From the NCBI GenBank assembly GCA_003153935.1, contig PMCA01000007.1, positions 11,918 to 57,828 on the forward strand: a stretch of DNA of 45,911 nucleotides, written 5' to 3'. Below the pieces are notes generated by a model, which saw nothing but the letters and a program-made list of their open reading frames with translations, was not told where the DNA came from and made no database searches. Origin of the DNA: Elusimicrobiota bacterium. Lineage in GTDB: Bacteria; CAYTYR01; UBA6262. This document shows positions 1-7,600 of this stretch, in pieces. A program made the position numbers and the translations under genes. The first letter of the stretch is position 1, and each line of letters starts with the position of its first letter.

Positions 1-8
1 TTTTTCAT
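1..8 (-). CDS. Start of a truncated tandem paralogue of the secreted protein gene (runs off the left edge)
   Basis: An ATG read on the minus strand at position 8 is followed by AAA before the window ends. It is preceded by the same ribosome binding site and start context as the next gene upstream: positions 1-26 match 611-636 exactly. The stop of the upstream gene is only 31 bases away. This suggests a second copy of the small secreted protein gene in tandem. Only two codons are visible, so the product cannot be described. Confidence 0.5.
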
Positions 9-39
9 ATTATCTCTCCTTTTTTTATTTTTATGCTTC

Positions 40-618
40 TTACGGAGCGAGCGTCAGAGTTACTACGCCTGCGTATGTGCCGGCAGCCTGCGTGGCTGGA
101 ATTATCACAACACCAGTCGCATCTCCGGAACCAGTAGCTAAACCGTAAGTCAGTCTTAACCAGCCGCCGGTGGTAATATCAGTCTTGTTGATCACTTTGC
201 CTGCACTGGAGGCATAAGACAATTTAGCAAGTTGTACACCAGTGGTGGAATTCTGTTGATTCGTGAAAACTACGTTTACATTGTTATTCAGATTTACAGC
301 TCCATTGGCGATGGCGCTGATCGTATGGGTCACGGTCCAGGAAGAAGCGTTGGAGTTAATGCCCACATCGACTACGTAGTAGCTGTTATCAGAGGTTTTA
401 AACAGATTGTTGGTCGTATCCAGAACCAGGTTGCCAAAATTGACGGCTGAGGCCGTAGTAAAGGTCGTGCCGATGACCTTGCTGATGGCTACGCTTAAAG
501 TGTTCTGTGTGGGAATCGTAGCGCTTACGTTGACAGTTTTGACGTCTCCCGCGAAGGATACGGAGGCGATCAGTATGGCTATTACGATGGTTGTTACTAA
601 GGTTAACATCTTTTTCAT
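40..618 (-). CDS. Small secreted beta-rich protein of unknown function
   Basis: The 192-residue product starts with a clear Sec signal peptide (MKKMLTLVTTIVIAILIASV, cleavage probably after SFA near residue 23). The mature part is rich in Thr, Val, Asn and Ser, has almost no charged clusters and no cysteine, and ends in a strand-like AGTYAGVVTLTLAP segment. That ending resembles spore-coat-U, WxL or fimbrial beta-sandwich proteins, but I cannot assign a family. The start is supported by AGGAGAG seven bases before the ATG. A promoter-like element lies about 175 bases upstream, giving a long leader. The next gene downstream begins with an identical start region, so it is probably part of a tandem family of surface or pilus-like subunits. 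Confidence 0.75.
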   Translation of the reverse strand: MKKMLTLVTTIVIAILIASVSFAGDVKTVNVSATIPTQNTLSVAISKVIGTTFTTASAVNFGNLVLDTTNNLFKTSDNSYYVVDVGINSNASSWTVTHTISAIANGAVNLNNNVNVVFTNQQNSTTGVQLAKLSYASSAGKVINKTDITTGGWLRLTYGLATGSGDATGVVIIPATQAAGTYAGVVTLTLAP

Positions 619-928
619 ATTATCTCTCCTTTTTTTTGGCTTTAAGTGCTAAAAGCTTGCAAAAACTTGTTAAAAACCATCTGATGCTAAGCGGCATCAC
701 CTCCTGTTTTATGTATTTTTGACTACCCTGCCCAAAAAAGCTATAAACCCGGGCCAAATCTGGTAAATCCATTTCTATTTGTGTGTGGCATAAAAGTAGC
801 ACGAGAATCGGATCTTGTCAAGCGGTTTATATTTTTCTATTTTAGTATAAAAGGGGTCATGTGTAAAGGGTCTAATTCTCCTTTTTTTTGACGTTTCTCT
901 ACTTATAGATAAAAAACCTGGATAATAG
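619..928. other. 310-base intergenic region with leader of the secreted protein gene
   Basis: No gene is supported here. Read on the minus strand it holds a promoter-like pair (793-821), then a leader of about 175 bases. The leader has a small hairpin (GATGC arms at 683-687 and 694-698) and an AGGAGG closely followed by a 25-codon frame whose stop lies just before the secreted protein start. The part nearest the ACR3 gene (about 830-928) is AT-rich and has no clear terminator. Confidence 0.6.
793..821 (-). promoter_or_regulatory. Putative sigma70 promoter of the secreted protein gene
   Basis: On the minus strand TTGACA (821-816) is followed after 17 bases by TACTTT (798-793). The -35 box is perfect but the -10 box is weak. 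The perfect -35 box and its place ahead of a gene with no other upstream partner support it. Confidence 0.45.
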
Positions 929-1981
929 TTACGTTACCGGAGAGAAATACTTCTTTTTAAATTTTAAGGCGACATTTACCAGCAGGATCAGGACAGGAAC
1001 CTCCACCAGGGGCCCTATTACCGCCGCAAAAGCCGCGCCGGAATTGATGCCGAAAACAGCGACAGCCACGGCTATAGCCAGCTCGAAATTGTTGCTGGCA
1101 GCCGTGAAAGACAAGGTAACCGTCCTTTCATAGCTGGCACCGGCTTTTTTGCCCATGTAAAACGACACCAGGAACATTACGACAAAATAGATCAACAATG
1201 GTATAGCTATCCGTATCACATCGAACGGTATTTTAACTATATATTCCCCTTTCAAGGAGAACATTACCACTATAGTGAACAGAAGCGCTATCAGCGTTAG
1301 GGGGCTTATCTTCGGTATGAATTTGGTCTCATACCATTCTTTGCCCTTAAGCTTGATCAGGGTAAATCTGGTTATCATGCCGGCCAGAAACGGGATTCCC
1401 AGATAGATGAACACGCTTTTAGCTATCTGGCTGATAGTAACATTCACTACCGTCCCGTGCAATCCAAACCAGCTTGGCAACACGGTTATAAAGACCCAGG
1501 CATAGACAGAATAGAACAGTACCTGGAATATGGAATTCAAGGCCACCAGGCCGGCGCAGTATTCAGTACAGCCAAGGGCCAGTTCGTTCCAGACGATAAC
1601 CATAGCGATGCAGCGTGCGATCCCGATCATGATAAGGCCAATCATATATTCCGGATAGTTGTGCAGGAATATGATGGCCAGGAAGAACATCAAAACGGGG
1701 CCGATGACCCAGTTCTGGATGAGCGATAGCGCCAGCACTTTTTTATCCCTAAATACGTCACCCAGCTCTTCGTATTTTACTTTGGCCAGGGGCGGGTACA
1801 TCATCAGTATCAGGCCGATGGCGATGGGAATATTAGTAGTGCCAACCTGGAATTGGTTCCAGAAACCGGCTACTGCCGGATACAAATATCCGGATAAAAC
1901 CCCGATAGCCATGGCCAGAAATATCCAGAGAGTCAGATATCTGTCGAGAAATGATAATTTTTTTGTCACTGTTTCATTCAT
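929..1981 (-). CDS. acr3: Arsenite efflux permease, ACR3 family
   Basis: The 350-residue integral membrane protein has about ten hydrophobic segments and matches the ACR3 branch of the BART superfamily, which exports arsenite (and sometimes antimonite) across the inner membrane using the proton gradient. The conserved cysteine of the family is present in [15 protein letters not shown] (Cys124), and the conserved glutamate lies in [14 protein letters not shown] near the C-terminus. Two further cysteines, 138 and 142, lie just after. The ATG is preceded by AGGAGA at a good distance. It is the last gene of an operon arsR, flavoprotein, acr3, so it should be induced by arsenite through ArsR. No arsenate reductase gene is in the window. 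Confidence 0.93.
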   Translation of the reverse strand: MNETVTKKLSFLDRYLTLWIFLAMAIGVLSGYLYPAVAGFWNQFQVGTTNIPIAIGLILMMYPPLAKVKYEELGDVFRDKKVLALSLIQNWVIGPVLMFFLAIIFLHNYPEYMIGLIMIGIARCIAMVIVWNELALGCTEYCAGLVALNSIFQVLFYSVYAWVFITVLPSWFGLHGTVVNVTISQIAKSVFIYLGIPFLAGMITRFTLIKLKGKEWYETKFIPKISPLTLIALLFTIVVMFSLKGEYIVKIPFDVIRIAIPLLIYFVVMFLVSFYMGKKAGASYERTVTLSFTAASNNFELAIAVAVAVFGINSGAAFAAVIGPLVEVPVLILLVNVALKFKKKYFSPVT

Positions 1982-2053
1982 GATCGCTTATCTCCTTGAT
2001 AAATATTTTCACCTTCGCTTTCATCTGGTTGCGTTATTGTATTTTGTCTTCCC

Positions 2054-3394
2054 CTATTCCCAGGCTTGTGCCGCCATTTGTGTCGGATCCCAGGGGCTGC
2101 TCAATGGCGGCGTATAACTCAAATCCATCTGAATAAACTCAGGTATGGTAACGTTTTTGTGAATTGCCATGGCAATAATATCAATGCGCTTGGAAATCTC
2201 CGCGTCAATATGCCCCAATATCTGGCAGCCGAGTATGCGTTTTGTTCTTTTGTCGGCAGTGAAGCGTATTCTTGTTTTGTATGCCGGCGAATAATAAACT
2301 TTGTGATCCCATGCTTCAAAATCATTTGTCCGCGCGTCAAACCCTGCCGCCGCTGCTTCCGTGTCATTCATGCCGGTACGAGCGATAACCAGGTCAAATA
2401 GCTTTATAGACTGGGTACCAAGCGTTCCCGGATATTCAGAATTCAATCCGCAGATATTTTCACCGATAATTCTGCCATGTTTGTGAGCGGTTGTGCCAAG
2501 GGCGATGTAGGTGGGCAGCTTCGTAATATTGTGCAGCGATTCGGCGCAATCGCCTCCGGCGTATATGTGCTGAATGTTCGTTTCCATTCTAGTATTTACT
2601 TTTATGGCGTTTTTAATCCCGGTAAGTACCCCTGCTTTACGGGCCAATTCAGTTTCGGGTATAGCACCGACAGCGACTAGAACAAAGTCTGTTTCAATAT
2701 TGAAATTTGGCGTCGCTGAAACGCTTAATATCTCAGTTTTTTGTTCTATCGACTGCACTGTTTTACCTGTGATGATCCTTATTCCTTTTTCTTCAAGTTT
2801 GCCTTTAACAATTTCGCTGAATTCTTTATCAACCGTAGTCAGAATTCTACCGGCAAATTCAATTAATGTCACGGAGATTCCGCGTCTTGTAAGTGCCTCG
2901 GCCATTTCCAGACCGATATACCCGCCGCCAACAACAACGGCACTTTGCGGTGTTTGTTCTTTCAAATACGCCTCAAAGTTCAAGCAGTCATCAATCCAAC
3001 GCATGAAATATACGCCGGGCAGATCAATACCCTTAATACCTGGTTTTATTGATTTACCACCTGTACCTATGATCAACTTGTCATATCCCATTACTTTTTT
3101 TGTCCCATTTTTACTTAAGGCAGTTACTTTTTTACCTATTACATCAATTTCCGCAGCTGTTGTTTCCAATATAAGCTCAATTCCCCTTGCTATTATGTCG
3201 TCAGCGGTACGGTGCGCAAGATCTTTATAGTGTTTTACTTCGCCGCCAAGATAAAAGGGTATCCCGCAGATACTGTAGTTCGGGAATCTATTATTTGAAA
3301 TTATGGTAACTTCAGTATCTTTATCGAGCTCCCGTATTCTTAACGCCGCACTGATACCGACATCACTGCCACCGATAATAACTATTTTTTTCAT
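2054..3394 (-). CDS. CoA-disulfide-reductase-like FAD/NAD(P) oxidoreductase in the arsenic operon
   Basis: The 446-residue protein is a pyridine nucleotide-disulfide oxidoreductase. It has an N-terminal FAD loop (VIIGGSDVG, residues 5-13), an NAD(P) loop (VVGGGYIGLE, 154-163), the second FAD motif AGGDCAE (279-285) and a C-terminal dimerisation domain with DLSYTPPLSSPWDP (424-437). A single redox cysteine lies at position 43 in SICGIP, the place of the active-site Cys43 of CoA-disulfide reductases; there is no CxxxxC pair as in glutathione or mercuric reductases. I chose the ATG at 3394 because it has AGGAGTG just upstream and starts MKKIVIIGG; a longer frame from 3469 adds 25 residues with no family resemblance. 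It lies between arsR and acr3, so a role in thiol or arsenical redox chemistry is inferred. Confidence 0.85.
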   Translation of the reverse strand: MKKIVIIGGSDVGISAALRIRELDKDTEVTIISNNRFPNYSICGIPFYLGGEVKHYKDLAHRTADDIIARGIELILETTAAEIDVIGKKVTALSKNGTKKVMGYDKLIIGTGGKSIKPGIKGIDLPGVYFMRWIDDCLNFEAYLKEQTPQSAVVVGGGYIGLEMAEALTRRGISVTLIEFAGRILTTVDKEFSEIVKGKLEEKGIRIITGKTVQSIEQKTEILSVSATPNFNIETDFVLVAVGAIPETELARKAGVLTGIKNAIKVNTRMETNIQHIYAGGDCAESLHNITKLPTYIALGTTAHKHGRIIGENICGLNSEYPGTLGTQSIKLFDLVIARTGMNDTEAAAAGFDARTNDFEAWDHKVYYSPAYKTRIRFTADKRTKRILGCQILGHIDAEISKRIDIIAMAIHKNVTIPEFIQMDLSYTPPLSSPWDPTQMAAQAWE

Positions 3395-3501
3395 AAATTC
3401 ACTCCTATAAATATAATTTATGTTCCTTGAATGATAGCTGGCCAAAAGCGATCCGGGTATAAGAGCCAAAACTTAGTAGGAGAATCAGTCAGCAAAGAAT
3501 T

Positions 3502-3867
3502 TTAACATTTATTCCTTCCCCGGGTTTGGGAGGCGCACATACTCCTGCGATCAGCTTTCTCTGCGACCGATCTGTCCTTTATAATGATGGGATCTGCATT
3601 TGCCCGGCCGTGGATAAGCTTAAGTAAGGACCTGGCAAATTGTTCATTCCCGGTCAATTTGTAATCGGTCCACAGCTCCTGCTGGATATCCTCCACTAGC
3701 CCCGCGTCCTTTAAGATCTTAAGATGCTTGGAGACCGTAGGCTGGGCTAGGCCGAGTACTTCCCTGATCTCGCATACGCACATAGACTCTTTCTGCAGCA
3801 TCTTTACGATCCGCAGGCGGTTCTTATCCGCCAGCGCTTTCATTACTTTTTCCAGTTGGTCAAGCAT
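3502..3867 (-). CDS. arsR: ArsR/SmtB-family metalloregulatory repressor
   Basis: The 121-residue protein is a winged-helix repressor of the ArsR family. The metal-sensing motif appears as MCVCEI with Cys30 and Cys32 at the start of the recognition region, followed by the helix-turn-helix AQPTVSKHLKILKDAGLV. Two more cysteines lie near the C-terminus (RSMC and the last residue). The gene has a GGAGG site and is first in the operon. Its promoter carries overlapping dyads (3879-3905) that fit an ArsR operator, so self-repression relieved by arsenite is the likely control. About 107 bases separate it from the flavoprotein gene. Confidence 0.93.
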   Translation of the reverse strand: MLDQLEKVMKALADKNRLRIVKMLQKESMCVCEIREVLGLAQPTVSKHLKILKDAGLVEDIQQELWTDYKLTGNEQFARSLLKLIHGRANADPIIIKDRSVAEKADRRSMCASQTRGRNKC

Positions 3868-3878
3868 ATTGCCTCCGT

Positions 3879-3905
3879 ATAGCCATATTGCTATATAGCG
3901 ATATA
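3879..3905 (-). promoter_or_regulatory. Putative ArsR operator (overlapping inverted repeats)
   Basis: Two overlapping dyads, ATAGC(N6)GCTAT at 3879-3894 and the perfect palindrome GCTATATAGC at 3890-3899 extending as TATATCGCTATATAGC on the minus strand, lie between the arsR -10 box and its ribosome binding site. Such AT-rich dyads over the transcription start are typical of ArsR operators. Confidence 0.65.
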
Positions 3906-3931
3906 ATACAATAGGCAGGTAATTTTGTCAA
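3903..3931 (-). promoter_or_regulatory. Sigma70 promoter of the arsenic operon
   Basis: On the minus strand TTGACA (3931-3926), a 17-base spacer and TATTAT (3908-3903) precede arsR. The -10 box overlaps the edge of the putative ArsR operator. The -35 box also overlaps the T-tract of the terminator of the gene upstream. Confidence 0.75.
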
Positions 3932-3963
3932 GAAAAAAACCTGCATTTTTAGTTTGCAGGTTT
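3930..3963 (-). terminator. Rho-independent terminator after the GIY-YIG gene
   Basis: Arms AAACCTGCA and TGCAGGTTT (3955-3963 and 3937-3945) form a perfect 9-bp stem with a 9-base loop, followed on the minus strand by a run of T. It lies 25 bases after the GIY-YIG stop and just before the arsR promoter. Confidence 0.85.
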
Positions 3964-3987
3964 CTTAGGGTGTGGCGTGTCGCTGAT

Positions 3988-4260
3988 TTAAACGGAACGT
4001 TTTTTGGTGTTGACCAGTTTTTCTTTTTCTTCCCGAGTTAGGCTCTTTATTTCTATTTCTGTCTTTAGGGCCTTACTTAAGCTATTACAGCCTCTCTTAT
4101 AGACCAACCTGACCGGTCCCCTGCCACGGGTATATTTCGCGCCTTTACCGCTATTATGCAGCTTTAAACGCCGCTCCAGGTCATTGGTATAGCCGGTATA
4201 GTATGTGCCGTCTTGGCACAGAACAATATAAACGCAATATTTACCTGTTATTGAGGTCAT
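3988..4260 (-). CDS. GIY-YIG domain protein, UPF0213/YhbQ-like
   Basis: The 90-residue protein is a single GIY-YIG nuclease domain. The two tripeptides appear as VYIVLCQDGTYYTGYTNDLERR (around residues 10-31), followed by LHNSGKGAKYTRGRGPVRLVY and a conserved glutamate in the ALKTEIEIKSLTREEKEKL helix. This is the full length of the UPF0213 family (YhbQ and relatives), which are small DNA-acting proteins of poorly defined biological role. The ATG follows AAGG. It lies 26 bases after the PilZ gene and is probably co-transcribed with it, ending at a strong terminator. Confidence 0.9.
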   Translation of the reverse strand: MTSITGKYCVYIVLCQDGTYYTGYTNDLERRLKLHNSGKGAKYTRGRGPVRLVYKRGCNSLSKALKTEIEIKSLTREEKEKLVNTKKRSV

Positions 4261-4286
4261 TACCTTACCTGAAGAAATCAGGGGAT

Positions 4287-4646
4287 TTATTCCTGGTCGA
4301 TCATGGTGCGGACTAGGTTAGATAAGTATTGTTTTAACTTAATCTTGCTTTCTATGTCCAAATCGCAGAAGTTAATGCCAGTTTCGTGCAGGACCTTCCC
4401 TTTCTTGATTACCTGCTCTTGCCAGGCCACTTCTCCCTTTGCCTTCAACCAGCTTCCTTCGCCCGGCAGCATTATTTCGATACCGATCACGGTTTTGGGC
4501 TGGAGCGACTCATTGAGTTCAATCCTGACACCGCCAATACTTAAATCCTTGGTATAGGTTTCCGGAGCAGCGCTGCCCCCAGACAAACTATTGCATTTCA
4601 CTTTTACTAATGTTTCCAGTCTGACATATTTGCGTTTTTCTTCCAT
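4287..4646 (-). CDS. PilZ domain protein (putative c-di-GMP receptor)
   Basis: The 119-residue protein is a stand-alone PilZ domain. Both binding signatures are seen: the RxxxR box as RKYVR near the N-terminus and the D/NxSxxG box as DLSIGGVRIEL near residue 34. The rest forms the expected beta barrel and ends in a helix (LDIESKIKLKQYLSNLV). PilZ domains bind cyclic di-GMP and usually control surface properties or motility. The gene has a strong AGGAGG site and follows the stop of the giant SH3-repeat gene by 24 bases, so it is likely expressed with it; a role in regulating that surface protein is inference. Confidence 0.88.
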   Translation of the reverse strand: MEEKRKYVRLETLVKVKCNSLSGGSAAPETYTKDLSIGGVRIELNESLQPKTVIGIEIMLPGEGSWLKAKGEVAWQEQVIKKGKVLHETGINFCDLDIESKIKLKQYLSNLVRTMIDQE

Positions 4647-4670
4647 AAGAAACCTCCTTAAAATTTGTGC

Positions 4671-7600
4671 CTACCAGCTCTTGTCGATGGCTTCGGTCAG
4701 GATAGCGAGATAATTCGCGGGTGATATCTTATACTTGTGGAAAACTTCCAGCAGGTATTTCTCTTCAATAGTTTGCTGGTAATATATTTTTTCCTGCAGC
4801 TCCTGCTGGGTGCTGACCGCCGGGTATTTGGCGTTGGCATCGCTCATGGCGCGGTCCTTGGCGTCGACGACGCTGTCATATATTTCCTTGCGGGTGGACT
4901 CACCCTTGGGCGGCTGTGGCGGCGTATTGGTGCCCTGGCAGGCGGATTTGCGTATATAACGGGTTTCTCCGGAGAATGTCAGTATGTGGTACCAGCCGGT
5001 CTCCTGACCGTTATATTTGAAAACATCGCCCTTTAAACCGACAAATAATGCCGGAGCTGTCATATCGGGAACGGTCCTGATCTCGGCGTATGCAGCTTTG
5101 ACCATGACATAGGCGTATTCGGTTTTGTCTTCAGTTGCTTCTTCCAGCTTAGCTTTGGCTAATGCTTCATCCTGGGCTTTAGAAGCTTCCGCGGTGGCCT
5201 CTGGCGTTGGTTTGCTCTCCGCCTGGTTCTGGGCGTTTGCCGCCAGCAGGTTCTTCTCCACCTTAGCTGTTTGTTCTGCTTCCGCCTTGGCCTTTAATTC
5301 CGCGTCCTTGGCGGCTTGAGCTTGTGCTTCCAGCTTAGCCCTGAGTTCGCTTGCTTCTTTGGCTTTAGCTTCCGCTTCTTCCCTGGCTTTGCGCCCTTCT
5401 TCCAGTTTAGCTTTGAGTTCGGCTTCGCGCTTAGACTTGGCTTCAGCTTCAAGGCGCGCCTTTTCTTCCAGGGCCTTGCGCTCGGCTTCTATGCGCGCCT
5501 TTTCCTCCGCCTCTTTTTTAACCTTGGCTTCGGCTTCCAATCTGGCTTTTTCCGCTTCCAGCCTGATCTTTTCCAAGCGGGCCTTTTCATCGGCACCGCG
5601 CTTGGCAGTAAGTTCTTTATCGGTCAAGACCCTGCCGGCTGGTGCCGGTACATACGCCGTCACTGTAGCCGTGCCGGAGGGCACCTTAATTTCATACCAG
5701 TTGCCGTTGATCCAGTTCAGTTTGAATGATTCATCGATCTTAGCTGAGCCAATGGTGTTGGCGCTCATGCCCGGTGTTTCTTTAACGTCGGTAATGGCGG
5801 CGGTTATCAATACATACTTATCTTTAACGTAAGCGGTCATTCTGGCTTTCTCTTCCGCATCCTTGCGGGACTGCTCTTCCCTGACCTTACGCGTGGCCTC
5901 TTCCTGGGCTTTCAGTTCCGCTTCACGGCGGGCTTTTTCTTCCGCTTCCTGCCTGGCTTTGAGATCAGCTTCTTCTTTGGCTTTTCTTTCCGCATCGTCT
6001 TTAGCTTTCAATTCGGCTTGCAGTTTAGCAATGTGTTCGGCATCGATGCGGGCTTTTTCTTCCGCTTCCCGTTTGGCCTTGGCCTCCGCCAATAGTTTAA
6101 CTTTTAACTCTTCTTCTTCCTTGGTCTTTTCCTGTGCCGCCCGGTAATCGGCCAGTTCCTGCGTATTTATCAGCTTGGTCAGGGTAGAAACAATGTAACC
6201 GTCCACTGTTTGGGTTCCGGAAGTTACTGCTACCCGGTACCATTGCATATTTTGCTGATCTGTTTGCACCCAGGTAAGTTTGAAGGAATCGTCATATTCA
6301 GCCTTGGCAAGAACCAGTGATTTATCGCTGGCGGATGCTCTCAGGGGAGCGGTTTCAGTGGTGATCAGGACGTATTTATCTTTAACGAAGGCGTCCATCT
6401 GCGCCCGGGCTTCGGCCTCACGCCGGGCTTTTTCATCCCGGGTTTTTTGTTCCGCCGCCAGTTTGGCTTTTTGCTCCGCTTCCGCTTTGGCGTTGGCAGT
6501 GGCTTCCATCTGCGCTCTTAGCTCAGAGGCTTCTTTAGCTTTGGCTTCCGCTTGTTCCCGTGCTTTCTGTTCGTCGGCCAGCTTAGCTTTTAATTCATCG
6601 GACTTCTTAGTCTGCGCGTCTGCTAACTGGCGCGCCTTTTCTTCCCTGGCTTTTTGCTCCGCCGCCATCAGCGCTTTCAGTTCCGCTTCCTGGCGGGCTT
6701 TTTCCTCGGCTGCTACCCTAGCTTTTTCCGCCGCTTCCAGCCGCGCCTTGGTTTCCGCTTCCGCTCTGGCGTTGGCCTGGGCGACCAGGTAATCATTCAG
6801 TTCCTGTTGCGAGTAGATCCTGGCCAGGTTGGTTGAGACATACGCCGTGCCTGCCGGCGTGGCGATCTGATACCAGTTTTTGTTGGCGCGGGAAAGTAGT
6901 TTGAAGCTGTCGTCAGCTTTAGCCGTGGCCAGGCTCTTGGAGGCGTCTTTAGGCGCTGATAGCAGATGTGTTCCGTCATTCATTATAAGTATATATTTAT
7001 CGCTTAACCATGTATCCTCAATAGCCTTTTCTTCGCCGCGCCGCTTGGCTTCCGCCGCGGCGACTTTTTGCTCCTCATCCTGCCTGGCTTTAAGCTCGGC
7101 TTCAGCTTGGGCCTTTTTCTCCTCTTCCTGCTTGGCTTTCAATTCAGCTTCGGCCTGGGCTTTCTGTTCGGCTTCCTGGCGGGCTTTGAGCTCTTCCTGC
7201 ATCTTGGCGACGCGTTCCACTTCACTGCGCGCTTTTTCTTCGGCCTGCAACCGGGCTTTCTGCTCGACCTCTAATTTAGCCTGTAGTTGGGCTTCCTCTT
7301 TGGCCTTTTGCTGGGCCAGCCGGTGATCGTCCAGTTCCTGGCTGCTCATCAAAGTGGTTAAGTTGGACATTACATAAGCTGAAACTACTTCCGTTCCTGA
7401 TGAAACTTCTACCTGGTACCACTGGTTATTCTGGTCATCAGTTTCTATCCAGGTTAATTTAAGGTCTTTGTCTTTATTGACTTTAGCGACAATGGCGGCT
7501 TTCTTGTTGGGTTTTTGCCTTAAATTGGCGAAATCATTCGTTATGAGGACGAATTTATCTTTTACCATAGCCTCCACACGGGCCTTGGCTTCTTCTTCTT

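Noticed and set aside
619-800. Leader of the secreted protein gene as a c-di-GMP riboswitch
   Set aside because: I looked for the conserved GEMM core sequences and did not find them; only a small hairpin is clear.
620-802. 60-codon minus-strand frame upstream of the secreted protein
   Set aside because: It begins next to the promoter region without a ribosome binding site and has no family resemblance; only the last 25 codons follow an AGGAGG, which is too close to the ATG. Treated as leader.
3395-3469. N-terminal extension of the flavoprotein to a start at 3469
   Set aside because: The extension has no ribosome binding site and no family match; the ATG at 3394 has a good site and gives the standard FAD-binding start.
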